Program-made: the position numbers and the translations under genes
The notes under the pieces: generated by a model
Databases searched by the model: none
The model's input: only the letters and a program-made list of their open reading frames with translations
Told to the model about the DNA's origin: nothing
Source of the DNA: Vibrio metschnikovii CIP 69.14
GTDB lineage: Bacteria > Pseudomonadota > Gammaproteobacteria > Enterobacterales > Vibrionaceae
Reading direction: 5' to 3'
DNA: 64,000 nucleotides
Assembly (NCBI RefSeq): GCF_000176155.1
Contig: NZ_ACZO01000006.1
Coordinates: forward strand, 124,001-188,000
Shown here: piece after piece, positions 19,597 to 28,599 of the stretch
Position numbering within the stretch: position 1 is the first letter of the stretch
Layout: each line of letters opens with the position of its first letter

Positions 19597-20739
19597 ATGT
19601 CTCTTTCGGTCAACACCAATGTTTCGGTTTTAGTCGCTCAGCGCCATCTTAATCAAGCGTCAGTAGCCCTTCAGCAATCACTGGAGCGATTATCTTCTGG
19701 TAAACGAATTAATCGAGCTAAAGATGATGTCGCTGGGTTACAAATCTCCAATCGATTAGAAACACAGATGCGAGGTTTAGGCGTCGCAGCGCGTAATGCA
19801 AATGACGGTATTTCGATCATGCAAACCGCAGAAGGTGGGATGCAAGAGACAACAACCCTTTTGCAGCGAATGCGCGATCTCTCCTTACAGTCAGCGAATG
19901 GCTCGAATAGCCAAGCTGAGCGACAAGCACTACAAGAAGAAATGAGTGCTTTGAATGATGAAATAAACCGAATTGCAGAAACCACCTCTTTTGCTGGGCG
20001 AAAATTACTCAATGGACGTTTTGGTTCGGCTTCTTTTCAGATTGGTGCGGCCTCTGGAGAGGCGGTACAAGTCGGTTTGAAATCGATGCGGAGTGACCAG
20101 TTGCTAATGGGTGGCTTTAAATATGTTTCTCTTCCTAAAGATCCCGATTGGCAAGTTGAACAAGGTAATCATCAGCTTTCTATTTCGTTTATGAATCGCG
20201 CAGGCATAACAGAAACTGTCGATATTCAGGCTAAAGTCGGTGATAACATCGAGTCTTTAGCCACTTATATTAATGGTCAAACCGATAAACTGTCCGCCTC
20301 AGTTAACGAAAATGGACAATTACAGATTTATTTCGAAAATCAACATAGTCATTTTATTCACGGCCAGCCTTATTTTTCAGGTGGTTTGGCTGACCAGTTA
20401 CAGCTTACCTTTGGAAAATATGAAACCGTTAATGATCTTGATATCACTTCCGTTGGTGGTGCGCAAAGTGCTGTCGCTGTGATTGATACTGCATTGCAGT
20501 ATGTCGATAGCCATCGGGCTAAATTAGGTGCTCTCCAAAATCGTTTTTATCATGCCATTAATAATCTTGATAATATGCATGAGCATTTGGCTGCTTCAAA
20601 TAGTCGGATTAAAGATACTGATTTTGCTAAAGAAACTACTCAAATGGTTAAACAGCAAATACTGCAACAAGTCAGCACATCTATTCTTAGCCAAGCGAAA
20701 AAGCAGCCTCATCTTGCATTGTCTTTACTGAATAATTAA
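19597..20739 (+). CDS. flaE: Polar flagellin, FlaE-like by position
   Basis: This 380-residue flagellin has intact N-terminal D0/D1 ([34 protein letters not shown]) and C-terminal D1/D0 (residues about 285-380) with a short central domain, as in Vibrio polar flagellins. It is more divergent than its two neighbours: it starts [18 protein letters not shown] and ends HLALSLLNN. The start codon has no recognisable ribosome site. In V. cholerae the order is flaE-flaD-flaB before flaG, so the symbol is assigned by position and is tentative. Flagellins of this set are accessory subunits; FlaA, the essential one, lies elsewhere. Confidence 0.88.
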   Translation: MSLSVNTNVSVLVAQRHLNQASVALQQSLERLSSGKRINRAKDDVAGLQISNRLETQMRGLGVAARNANDGISIMQTAEGGMQETTTLLQRMRDLSLQSANGSNSQAERQALQEEMSALNDEINRIAETTSFAGRKLLNGRFGSASFQIGAASGEAVQVGLKSMRSDQLLMGGFKYVSLPKDPDWQVEQGNHQLSISFMNRAGITETVDIQAKVGDNIESLATYINGQTDKLSASVNENGQLQIYFENQHSHFIHGQPYFSGGLADQLQLTFGKYETVNDLDITSVGGAQSAVAVIDTALQYVDSHRAKLGALQNRFYHAINNLDNMHEHLAASNSRIKDTDFAKETTQMVKQQILQQVSTSILSQAKKQPHLALSLLNN

Positions 20740-20867
20740 AAAAACGATCGTTATCGACAGGTCATTTAAAAGCTTGAGTAAAAAAAAACGCTATTTTTGT
20801 TATTTTTCCTAGTTTGGTGCATTTTTAACCACAAAGTGAGTTTTTTTAAAGAAAAGCAAAAAAAATC

Positions 20868-20894
20868 TAAAGGTTTTTCAAAACATGCCGCTAA
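20868..20894 (+). promoter_or_regulatory. Sigma-28 promoter of the second flagellin gene
   Basis: TAAAGGTT-N11-GCCGCTAA matches the FliA consensus with exact spacing; mismatches are one base in each element. The -10 element ends 83 bases before the ATG at 20977. Confidence 0.8.
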
Positions 20895-20976
20895 GAAAAT
20901 AACTTTGAGAGAACTACCTTGGTTTTACGAGACGTCGAAAACCGGAAACATCGGAAAATCAATTGGAGAAATTACC

Positions 20977-22110
20977 ATGGCAGTGAATGTAAATACCAAC
21001 GTAGCCGCAATGACCGCACAACGTTACCTAAATAGCGCGACTAATGCGCAACAAACATCGATGGAGCGTCTGTCTTCAGGCTTTAAGATCAACAGCGCTA
21101 AAGATGATGCTGCTGGTCTACAAATCTCTAACCGTTTAAATGTACAAAGCCGTGGTTTAGATGTCGCAGTACGTAACGCCAATGATGGTATCTCAATGGC
21201 ACAAACGGCTGAAGGCGCGATGCAAGAAACCACTAATATCTTACAACGTATTCGTGATCTATCATTGCAATCAGCTAACGGTTCTAACTCAAAATCAGAG
21301 CGTGTCGCGATTCAAGAAGAAGTAACCGCGCTGAATGATGAGCTCAATCGTATTGCTGAAACCACGTCTTTCGGTGGTAACCGCTTACTTAACGGCACCT
21401 TCCAAACCAAGGCATTCCAAATTGGTTCGAACAGTGGTGAAGCCGTTATGTTAACACTCAATGATATGCGTAGTGATAACGTTAAAATGGGTGGTACGAG
21501 TTATGTCGCTGCAACTGAAGCCGATAAAGATTGGACCGTTAGTGATGGTAATAATGAACTAACCTTAACGCTTAATGATGTCAATGGCGTAGAGCAAACC
21601 ATTAATATCAGTGCTAAAGTTGGCGATGATATCGAAGAGCTGGCCACTTACATTAATGGCCAAACTGATATGGTTCAAGCATCGGTCAATGAAAAAGGGC
21701 AACTACAGATCTTTAGTGGGGAGCATAAAGTTACTGGTGATGTGACCTTTGGTGGCGCATTAGCGACTGAGTTGGCGATGGGCCCAGCACAAGCGGTGAC
21801 GGTGAATACGATTGATGTCACCAGTGTTGGTGGAGCTCAAGAGTCTGTTGCTATCGTGGATGCCGCGTTACAGTATGTCGATAGTCATCGAGCCGAGCTT
21901 GGTGCCTTCCAAAACCGCTTTAACCATGCTATCAACAACTTGGATAATATTAACGAGAACGTTAACGCATCGAAGAGCCGCATTAAAGATACTGATTTTG
22001 CGAAGGAAACCACAGCGTTAACCAAAGCGCAAATCCTTGGTCAAGCCTCAAGTTCTATCTTAGCTCAAGCCAAACAGGCACCGAATGCCGCATTAAGTTT
22101 ACTTGGCTAA
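20977..22110 (+). CDS. flaD: Polar flagellin, FlaD-like by position
   Basis: This 377-residue flagellin starts at the ATG after TTGGAG, giving [19 protein letters not shown]. The frame is open upstream to 20797, but that part is not flagellin and contains the promoter. Conserved termini are [20 protein letters not shown] and, at the end, [11 protein letters not shown]. Flagellins of this family are exported by the flagellar type III system and polymerise into the sheathed polar filament. A terminator follows directly, so this gene is transcribed alone. Confidence 0.92.
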   Translation: MAVNVNTNVAAMTAQRYLNSATNAQQTSMERLSSGFKINSAKDDAAGLQISNRLNVQSRGLDVAVRNANDGISMAQTAEGAMQETTNILQRIRDLSLQSANGSNSKSERVAIQEEVTALNDELNRIAETTSFGGNRLLNGTFQTKAFQIGSNSGEAVMLTLNDMRSDNVKMGGTSYVAATEADKDWTVSDGNNELTLTLNDVNGVEQTINISAKVGDDIEELATYINGQTDMVQASVNEKGQLQIFSGEHKVTGDVTFGGALATELAMGPAQAVTVNTIDVTSVGGAQESVAIVDAALQYVDSHRAELGAFQNRFNHAINNLDNINENVNASKSRIKDTDFAKETTALTKAQILGQASSSILAQAKQAPNAALSLLG

Positions 22111-22131
22111 TCAATCTCTGCCTTTACAAAG

Positions 22132-22157
22132 AATCCAGCTTCGGCTGGATTTTTTTA
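22132..22157 (+). terminator. Terminator after the second flagellin gene
   Basis: AATCCAGC and GCTGGATT form an 8-base-pair stem with a stable TTCG tetraloop, followed by a T-run. It lies 21 bases after the stop. Confidence 0.93.
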
Positions 22158-22230
22158 TGTTTGAAATTGAGTTAGGTGCGGCGGTTGCTTGTAATCTTTA
22201 GCCATAGACGAGCGTTATTTTTTGAGCTGG

Positions 22231-22246
22231 ATCGCTTTTTAGCGAT
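22231..22246. repeat. Small hairpin upstream of the third flagellin promoter
   Basis: ATCGCT-TTTT-AGCGAT is a perfect 6-base-pair inverted repeat, 38 bases before the sigma-28 element. There is no T-run after it. It might be an operator or only a chance repeat. Confidence 0.3.
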
Positions 22247-22283
22247 GAGAAGAAAAAAAATAGAAAAATGTCGACTATTTCCC

Positions 22284-22310
22284 TAAAGGATATTTAATTG
22301 AGGCCGTTAA
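22284..22310 (+). promoter_or_regulatory. Sigma-28 promoter of the third flagellin gene
   Basis: TAAAGGAT-N11-GCCGTTAA matches the FliA consensus with exact spacing. As for the second flagellin, the -10 element ends 83 bases before the ATG. Confidence 0.8.
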
Positions 22311-22392
22311 AGGATACGAGAGAAATGAGGTATACCGACGAGAGGTGAGAGACTTGAAGGTATGCCAACTATCCGCCTAAGGAGATCAAACT

Positions 22393-23523
22393 ATGGCAAT
22401 TAACGTAAACACCAATGTGTCGGCGATGACCGCACAGCGCCACCTGAATAGTGCGGCTGACGGTGTGCAAAAATCAATGGAACGCCTATCATCGGGGTAT
22501 CGTATTAACAGTGCTCGTGATGATGCAGCAGGCTTACAAATCTCAAACCGATTGACTTCGCAAAGCCGTGGGCTTGATGTCGCGGTACGCAATGCTAATG
22601 ATGGGATCTCTATTGCTCAAACCGCAGAAGGTGCGATGGGCGAAAGTACCAATATTTTGCAGCGTATGCGAGATCTTGCTCTGCAATCTTCTAACGGTTC
22701 AAACTCACGCTCTGAGCGTGTCGCGATTCAAGAAGAAGTTACGGCCCTTAACCAAGAACTTAACCGGATTGCAGAAAGTACCTCCTTTGGTGGTAACCGG
22801 CTGCTGAACGGCACTTTTGGTAGCAAATCTTTCCAAATTGGTGCCGAATCAGGGGAAGCGGTGCTGCTAACGATGGGAAGTTTGCGCTCTGATACGGCTG
22901 AGATGGGCGGAAAAGCGTATCGAGCAGAAACAGGCCAAACGCCGGATTGGAGAGTCACCACTGCGACCGAACTCACGCTTAACTACACAGATAAGCAGGG
23001 TGAAGCGCGAGAAATCACTATTAACGCGAAAGTCGGTGATGACCTTGAGGAGGTTGCGACTTACATTAATGGTCAAAGTGAAGATATCAACGCGTCAGTC
23101 GGTGAAGATGGCAAGCTTCAACTGTATGCCTCTTCGCAAAAAGTAACCGGTGATGTGACGATAGGTGGCGATCTTGCTACCGAAATTGGTTTTGGTACAG
23201 GGCAAGATGTTAACGTGAAAAACATCGATGTGACTACCGTGGCTGGCTCACAAGAAGCGATTGCTATCCTTGATGGCGCGTTAAAATCGGTGGATAGTCA
23301 GCGAGCTTCACTAGGTGCTTTTCAAAACCGATTCTCTCATGCGATTAATAACTTAGAGAATACCAATGAAAACGTTAATGCCTCGCGCAGTCGTATCCAA
23401 GATACGGATTACGCACGTGAAACAACGGCAATGACTAAAGCACAAATTTTGCAGCAAGCGAGTACCTCAGTATTAGCTCAAGCGAAGCAGTCACCATCTG
23501 CAGCTCTTAGCCTGTTAGGTTAA
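22393..23523 (+). CDS. flaB: Polar flagellin, FlaB-like by position
   Basis: This 376-residue flagellin begins [19 protein letters not shown] after a good AAGGAG ribosome site. It keeps [20 protein letters not shown] and the C-terminus [10 protein letters not shown], and is close in layout to the second flagellin. No terminator follows; flaG starts 80 bases on, so flaG, fliD, flaI and fliS may be partly read from this promoter. Confidence 0.92.
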   Translation: MAINVNTNVSAMTAQRHLNSAADGVQKSMERLSSGYRINSARDDAAGLQISNRLTSQSRGLDVAVRNANDGISIAQTAEGAMGESTNILQRMRDLALQSSNGSNSRSERVAIQEEVTALNQELNRIAESTSFGGNRLLNGTFGSKSFQIGAESGEAVLLTMGSLRSDTAEMGGKAYRAETGQTPDWRVTTATELTLNYTDKQGEAREITINAKVGDDLEEVATYINGQSEDINASVGEDGKLQLYASSQKVTGDVTIGGDLATEIGFGTGQDVNVKNIDVTTVAGSQEAIAILDGALKSVDSQRASLGAFQNRFSHAINNLENTNENVNASRSRIQDTDYARETTAMTKAQILQQASTSVLAQAKQSPSAALSLLG

Positions 23524-23546
23524 CTGACGGTGCAATGGGCAGCATG

Positions 23547-23580
23547 GGTAGCTGAACGCGCAATTAGCGATTAAGCTACC
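23547..23580. repeat. Inverted repeat between flaB and flaG
   Basis: GGTAGCT (23547-23553) pairs with AGCTACC (23574-23580) across 20 bases. There is no T-run, so it is not a classical terminator; it may damp or process the transcript between the abundant flagellin message and flaG. Confidence 0.35.
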
Positions 23581-23603
23581 TATAAGGTGGAAGGGAGATT
23601 GTT

Positions 23604-24062
23604 ATGGAAGTACCATCCTACACATCGAACATCCAGCCTTACGGCTCGCAAAGTGGCACTAAACTTGCTTCAGGAAACGACAGCGTGGTAAGTGCTTCTT
23701 CGCAGGAGAGTCACCGTTCGGTGCGCAAGACAGAAAAAGTCAATGCGCAAGTGTCTGAACAACTAAAACGCAACCAAGAACAAGCGTTGCAAGCCGCGAT
23801 TAAACAATCTCAACAAAGAGAGCGGATAAACGAGCAGCAACGCGCAGTGGTTATTGAGAAAATGGACGAGTTTGTTAATTCGATCAATAAAGGTTTGGCG
23901 TTTCGGGTTGATGAAGAATCCGGACGGGATGTTGTGACGATTTATGAAGCCTCTACGGGCGACATTATTCGGCAGATCCCTGAAGAAGAAATGCTTGAAG
24001 TATTACGACGTCTCTCTCGTGAGCAGAGTCCAAAGTCAGGCTTGCTGGTGATTAAGGCGTAA
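23604..24062 (+). CDS. flaG: Flagellar protein FlaG
   Basis: This 152-residue protein has the FlaG domain in its second half (about residues 80-150: FVNSINKGLAFRVDEESGRD, TGDIIRQIPEEEML). The first 75 residues are polar, low-complexity and glutamine-rich. FlaG proteins influence filament length in several genera. The ribosome site is GAAGGGAG. It is followed by fliD after 21 bases, the usual flagellin-flaG-fliD order. Confidence 0.92.
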   Translation: MEVPSYTSNIQPYGSQSGTKLASGNDSVVSASSQESHRSVRKTEKVNAQVSEQLKRNQEQALQAAIKQSQQRERINEQQRAVVIEKMDEFVNSINKGLAFRVDEESGRDVVTIYEASTGDIIRQIPEEEMLEVLRRLSREQSPKSGLLVIKA

Positions 24063-24083
24063 TCGTATGATTGAGGTGATTGG

Positions 24084-26048
24084 ATGAGTTTAGGCCCAAT
24101 GGGGATGAACACTGGTTTTGATATCAATAGCGTCGTAAGGACGATTGTTGATGCTGAGCGTGTACCAAAACAGCAAAGCATTGATAATAAGCGCTATGAT
24201 AATGAAGCCAGTATTAGTGCCTATGGCAGGCTCAGGGAATCACTGGATACCATGCGAAATCTCATGGCGAATTTTCGTCAAGAGAAAGCGTTTGCTGTGC
24301 GCAAAGTTGACACTTCTGATGACCAGATTGTTTCTGCAACCGCTTCAACCGATGCGATTGCTGGGAGATACTCAGTCGATGTGTTGCAGCTTGCTCAAAG
24401 CCATAAAATTGCGTCAGAGGTTATACCGAGTGACACAAGATTTGGTGAGGGGAAGCTGCAAATTTCTCTGGGTAAGAGACAATTCACGGTTGATGTCGCC
24501 AATAATTCTCGGCTGACAGATGTGATACGAGAGATTAATGGCCATAAAAATAATCCCGGTGTGCGAGCATCAATTATCAATGATGTCGAAGGACCTCGGC
24601 TGATCATTGCTTCTAATCTATCGGGTGAAAAACAGCAAATATCAATTCAAGCGCAAGCTGAGTCAGGTAACCCATTAAAACGCTTAGAGTATAAAACCTT
24701 AGAACAAAGGGTTAAAGATTTAGAGAAAGCACGAGCTGAAGCGCAACAAATCATTGCCCCTCTGACAGCGGAGCAACAAGAAGTCGCGGCCCAAGTCGCT
24801 GAAAAAATTGGTGCGGCTGCACGTGAAGTGGATAAAGAGCTCGCGGCCCAAGCTGAACAAGCGGTATCAACAACACAAGATCTTGATGATATCTCTGGCG
24901 AAGGGATCAAAGCTGCAGAAGAAGCCAATCGTTATTTAAGACCTGAAGAGCGCATTCCCGGTTGGACAGAAACCGCGTCAGGCACCTTACTTGATTCTTA
25001 TTCCGAACCTCAACCGGAACTCGATGAAAATGGCTTAGCAAAGGCCGCCGATATTCCTGGTTGGAGTAATACCGCGTCAGGCACGTTGCTTGATTCTTAT
25101 GTGACCCCCAAAGAAGCCCAAGCTAAAATTGATGCCAAACTTGCCCAAGAGCAAGCTGCAATACAAGAAGCGATAAAAAGCGGCAATATGACTCCGGAGG
25201 AGGCAAAAGCCGCTGAAAGAGCAAAATTATCTCCTGAAGAGCTCGCGGTGCTTGAAAAAATGGAACAAGTTCAAGCTCAATTAAAAGCGGCGCAGCACTC
25301 TTTTGATGAATATCAAGGGATGATCCAAGTTCAAGCGGGGCAAGATTCGTTGGTCTTGCTGGATGGTATTGCGACATTATCCAGTGAAAATAACATCATT
25401 GAAAACGCTATCGATGGCGTTAATCTTACTCTTAAAGGTCGACATGACGCCAATCAACGGCCTGCAGAAATTGGCATTGAGTACGACAGAGATAGTGTTC
25501 GTCAAGATATTGAGCAGTTCGTTGCGGCTTACAATCAATTTTACCAAATTAGTAAAGAATTATCGGGTGTCGATCCAAGGACGGGCCGTGCTGGACCACT
25601 CGCTGGAGATAGTATTGTTCGTAGTGCCGATACGCGATTGAAATCAGTCTTTTCATCGCCGATTGAGCAAGGGCCTGAGCAGCTAAAAAGCCTGACGGAA
25701 TTAGGTATTACTACCACTCGCCAAGGGAACTTAGAAATTAACTATGCTATGCTCAATCGTCAGCTAAATAATAATTTTAATCAACTGGGTGATTTTTTTG
25801 GTGGCAATCAAGGCTTTGCTCGACGAGTCGAAGAAGCCATTCAAGGATTGACTGGGGCAACGGGATCGATCCGCACTCGCGAGAACAGCATCACCGAACA
25901 AAATCGTCGCTTGGTCAATGATCAAGACGCCTTGGATCGTCGTATGGACGGTTTAGAGAAGCGAACTCACGCTAAATTTTCGGCTATGCAAGATGCAACG
26001 GGTAAGATGCAGTCTCAACTTGCTGGTATGATGAATGCTCTGGGTTAG
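24084..26048 (+). CDS. fliD: Flagellar filament cap protein FliD with a duplicated motif
   Basis: FliD (HAP2) caps the growing filament and directs flagellin folding. This 654-residue protein has FliD N (about residues 10-110) and FliD C (about 430-645) domains, longer than the roughly 470 residues of enteric FliD. The extra length is a glutamate/alanine-rich, coiled-coil-like insert (about 195-420). Inside it IPGWTETASGTLLDSY (291-306) is repeated as IPGWSNTASGTLLDSY (324-339), 14 of 16 residues identical. The frame is intact. FliS and a FliT-like chaperone follow. Confidence 0.94.
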   Translation: MSLGPMGMNTGFDINSVVRTIVDAERVPKQQSIDNKRYDNEASISAYGRLRESLDTMRNLMANFRQEKAFAVRKVDTSDDQIVSATASTDAIAGRYSVDVLQLAQSHKIASEVIPSDTRFGEGKLQISLGKRQFTVDVANNSRLTDVIREINGHKNNPGVRASIINDVEGPRLIIASNLSGEKQQISIQAQAESGNPLKRLEYKTLEQRVKDLEKARAEAQQIIAPLTAEQQEVAAQVAEKIGAAAREVDKELAAQAEQAVSTTQDLDDISGEGIKAAEEANRYLRPEERIPGWTETASGTLLDSYSEPQPELDENGLAKAADIPGWSNTASGTLLDSYVTPKEAQAKIDAKLAQEQAAIQEAIKSGNMTPEEAKAAERAKLSPEELAVLEKMEQVQAQLKAAQHSFDEYQGMIQVQAGQDSLVLLDGIATLSSENNIIENAIDGVNLTLKGRHDANQRPAEIGIEYDRDSVRQDIEQFVAAYNQFYQISKELSGVDPRTGRAGPLAGDSIVRSADTRLKSVFSSPIEQGPEQLKSLTELGITTTRQGNLEINYAMLNRQLNNNFNQLGDFFGGNQGFARRVEEAIQGLTGATGSIRTRENSITEQNRRLVNDQDALDRRMDGLEKRTHAKFSAMQDATGKMQSQLAGMMNALG

Positions 26049-26052
26049 TGAT

Positions 26053-26358
26053 ATGCAGACTGAGCTACAAGCGTTATTTGATATAAATCAACAAATAAAA
26101 GAAAAGTTAACTATTGACGACATTAACACTGAAGAAATTCATCGCTTGGTCGATAATAGGGAACAACGGTTAGCGGTATTGCTGAGTTATATCGTAGACA
26201 ATCCGCAGTTTGCGCAATCACCAGAATGGCAGAGCGCGATCGAAGAGACACAACATCTTGTTGAACTGATGCAGTCTAAAACCCTGTCTATCGGTAAATC
26301 ATTGCGACAATATCGATACGGTAATAAATCGCTTCAACAATACAAAAAGTTTTTATAA
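26053..26358 (+). CDS. flaI: FlaI-type flagellar protein, probable FliT-like chaperone
   Basis: This 101-residue, mostly helical protein lies between fliD and fliS, where V. cholerae has flaI and enterics have fliT. Its sequence (MQTELQALFDINQQIKEKL, then EIHRLVDNREQRLAVLLSY) is weakly FliT-like: a small helical export chaperone for FliD. I start it at the ATG at 26053, 4 bases after the fliD stop. The chaperone role is inferred from position and size. Confidence 0.78.
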   Translation: MQTELQALFDINQQIKEKLTIDDINTEEIHRLVDNREQRLAVLLSYIVDNPQFAQSPEWQSAIEETQHLVELMQSKTLSIGKSLRQYRYGNKSLQQYKKFL

Positions 26359-26369
26359 AGAGGAAGACT

Positions 26370-26780
26370 ATGCGTGGTTCTTTACAAGCGTACAAAAAAG
26401 TATCAGTGGATAGCCAGCTCAGTGCGGCCTCACCGCATAAAATCGTCCAGATGCTGATGGCCGGTGCCATAGAACGTTTGATCCAAGGTAAAGCGGCAAT
26501 GCAGCAAGGTAATATCCCTGTTAAAGGTGAGCGTTTAGGCAAAGCACTGGACATTATTATTAGTCTGCGTGGCTGTTTATCGATGGACGATGGCGGGGAT
26601 ATTGCAAAAAACCTTGATCAATTGTATGAATTTATGATCACGCAAATCACCACCGCTAACCATAAAAACGAGCCTCAACCATTAGACGATGTGATAGATA
26701 TTCTGCGTGAAATCAAGTCTGCATGGGATCAAATCCCTACTGAATATCATAATTTGACCGCGACTGATGTAGGGATATAA
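26370..26780 (+). CDS. fliS: Flagellin export chaperone FliS
   Basis: This 136-residue helical chaperone binds the C-terminus of flagellin and keeps it unfolded until export. The start, MRGSLQAYKKVSVDSQLSAASPHKI followed by VQMLMAGAIERL, is the FliS signature. AGAGGA precedes the ATG. It is the last gene of the flaG-fliD-flaI-fliS unit and is followed by a terminator. Confidence 0.94.
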   Translation: MRGSLQAYKKVSVDSQLSAASPHKIVQMLMAGAIERLIQGKAAMQQGNIPVKGERLGKALDIIISLRGCLSMDDGGDIAKNLDQLYEFMITQITTANHKNEPQPLDDVIDILREIKSAWDQIPTEYHNLTATDVGI

Positions 26781-26858
26781 GTTTTATCTTAAACTTTTAA
26801 CCAATATCACATCAGCTAAATGCTTGGTTGCCTTATTTTTTTAATTAAATAGAATAGA

Positions 26859-26888
26859 AGCCACTAACTAGCCGAGTGGCTTTTTTTG
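26859..26888 (+). terminator. Terminator after fliS
   Basis: AGCCACT pairs with AGTGGCT across a 9-base loop and runs into seven T. It isolates flrA transcription from the upstream unit. Confidence 0.85.
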
Positions 26889-26925
26889 TTGCTGAATTTC
26901 ACACGTTGTCTATTGTTTACTGAAT

Positions 26926-26954
26926 TTGACATACAATTTTAGTCAGAATGAGTA
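26926..26954 (+). promoter_or_regulatory. Possible sigma-70 promoter of flrA
   Basis: A consensus -35 hexamer, TTGACA (26926-26931), lies 80 bases before flrA. The hexamer at 17-base spacing, TGAGTA, is a poor -10. A sigma-70 promoter is expected because flrA tops the hierarchy, but the exact site is uncertain. Confidence 0.3.
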
Positions 26955-27011
26955 AATAATTGGTAATGGTGTAACCACAACGTCCCTAAATTAAGGCAAA
27001 TATTCTCACCT

Positions 27012-28478
27012 ATGCAAGGTTTAGCACAACTACTTGTCATTGAAGACGATCCTGCAATTCGTCAAAGTTTTCGTACTATATTGGAATTTGTCGGGGAGCA
27101 ATGTGAGGTCATAGATTCTTCTCAAGCTGACCGTATCGATTGGTCTGCGCCTTGGTCTGGGTGTATTTTGGGCTCGATTACTACGCCTTTGCTATCGGAT
27201 GAGCTTACGCAGGCGTTGAGTCAAGCTAACCATATACCGTTATTGGTAGCTAACCAACACCATTTTTCTGTTGAATATTTCCCCCAATTTGTTGGTGAAT
27301 TGGAGTTTCCCCTTAACTATCCACAACTCAGTGACGCATTGCGTCATTGTAAAGAGTTTTTAGGGCGTAAAGGGATAGCGCTGTCAACGCCTTCGCGAAA
27401 TAACGCTTTATTTCGTAGCTTAGTCGGACAGAGTCTTGGTATTCAAGATGTGCGTCATTTGATTGAGCAAGTGGCGAATACAGAAGCAAATGTATTGATT
27501 TTAGGTGAATCTGGTACTGGTAAAGAGGTGGTAGCGCGCAACATTCATTATCACTCTTCACGTCGTAAAGGCCCTTTTGTACCGATTAACTGCGGAGCGA
27601 TCCCCGCTGAATTATTAGAGAGTGAACTGTTTGGCCATGAAAAGGGATCGTTTACTGGGGCGATCACCTCACGTAAAGGGCGCTTTGAACTCGCTGAAGG
27701 CGGAACCTTATTTCTCGATGAAATTGGTGATATGCCAACTAATATGCAGGTTAAGTTACTGCGAGTGTTACAGGAACGCTGTTTTGAGCGAGTTGGTGGA
27801 AATACAACCATCAAGGCGGATGTGAGGATTATTGCCGCCACTCATCGAGACTTAGATAGCATGATCACTGAGCAGCGATTTCGAGAAGATCTTTACTATC
27901 GTTTAAACGTTTTTCCTATTGAGATGCCAGCATTAAAGGATCGTAAAGAAGATATTCCTTTATTGCTGCAAGAGTTGATGACCCGTATGGAGGCAGAAGG
28001 CGGAGCGCCGATTTGCTTTACTCCTCGGGCGATCAATTCATTAATGGAGCATGATTGGCCAGGTAACGTTCGTGAATTAGCGAATTTAGTTGAACGTATG
28101 GTGATTCTGTATCCCAATAATTTGGTCGATGTGAATCATTTACCGACCAAATATCGTTATAGTGATATACCTGAGTTTCAGCCTGAACCATGTCGGTTTA
28201 GTTCCGTGGAAGAGCAAGAGCGTGATGTGTTAGAAGATATTTTTTCAGAAAACTTCACGTTCGAATCTCATGATGATCTTAATGGTCATTTTGACGCAGC
28301 AAAGTCATTACCGCCAGAAGGGGTGAATTTAAAAGAGCTGCTCGCCGATCTTGAAGTGAGTCTAATTAATCAAGCGCTTGATGCCCACAGTGGCATTGTT
28401 GCTCGTGCTGCGGACATGCTAGGTATGCGTCGTACGACATTGGTCGAGAAAATGCGTAAGTATAATATGCAACGCTAA
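27012..28478 (+). CDS. flrA: Master flagellar regulator FlrA (sigma-54 activator)
   Basis: FlrA activates the sigma-54 class II flagellar promoters. This 488-residue protein has a receiver-like FleQ domain (about 1-118) without the phospho-acceptor aspartate: the expected strand end reads GCILGSI (50-56). The AAA+ domain has Walker A GESGTGKE (165-172), Walker B LFLDEIGD (233-240) and the sigma-54 loop as GSFTGA (212-217) instead of GAFTGA. The C-terminal Fis-type helix-turn-helix is at about 445-485 ([19 protein letters not shown]). The ribosome site is weak; the leader shares a 16-base element with flrB. Confidence 0.95.
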   Translation: MQGLAQLLVIEDDPAIRQSFRTILEFVGEQCEVIDSSQADRIDWSAPWSGCILGSITTPLLSDELTQALSQANHIPLLVANQHHFSVEYFPQFVGELEFPLNYPQLSDALRHCKEFLGRKGIALSTPSRNNALFRSLVGQSLGIQDVRHLIEQVANTEANVLILGESGTGKEVVARNIHYHSSRRKGPFVPINCGAIPAELLESELFGHEKGSFTGAITSRKGRFELAEGGTLFLDEIGDMPTNMQVKLLRVLQERCFERVGGNTTIKADVRIIAATHRDLDSMITEQRFREDLYYRLNVFPIEMPALKDRKEDIPLLLQELMTRMEAEGGAPICFTPRAINSLMEHDWPGNVRELANLVERMVILYPNNLVDVNHLPTKYRYSDIPEFQPEPCRFSSVEEQERDVLEDIFSENFTFESHDDLNGHFDAAKSLPPEGVNLKELLADLEVSLINQALDAHSGIVARAADMLGMRRTTLVEKMRKYNMQR

Positions 28479-28544
28479 AGCGACTTTCTGGCGTGGTCAA
28501 TATATTGACTGTCGTTAACGCATTGAAATTATTGAATAATAGTC

Positions 28545-28560
28545 TGGCTTGCATTTTGCA
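28545..28560 (+). promoter_or_regulatory. Sigma-54 promoter of flrBC
   Basis: TGGCTTGCATTTTGCA has the invariant GG and GC separated by exactly 10 bases and matches the -24/-12 consensus well. It is 40 bases before the flrB ATG. It is the expected FlrA target. Confidence 0.85.
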
Positions 28561-28599
28561 TTTCAGACTATTGTTGTATATTAAGGCAAATTTTCGACG

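Noticed and set aside
20797..20976. Open frame extending the second flagellin by 60 residues upstream
   Set aside because: It covers the sigma-28 promoter and has AT-rich, non-flagellin content; the ATG at 20977 has a ribosome site and gives the family N-terminus.
23545..23562. Sigma-54 promoter before flaG
   Set aside because: GG-N10-GC spacing occurs, but the -12 part is ACGCG instead of TTGCA; read-through from the flaB promoter is simpler.
24395..24928. Antisense open frames within fliD
   Set aside because: They lie wholly inside a strong coding gene, have no family features and reflect codon bias of the real strand.
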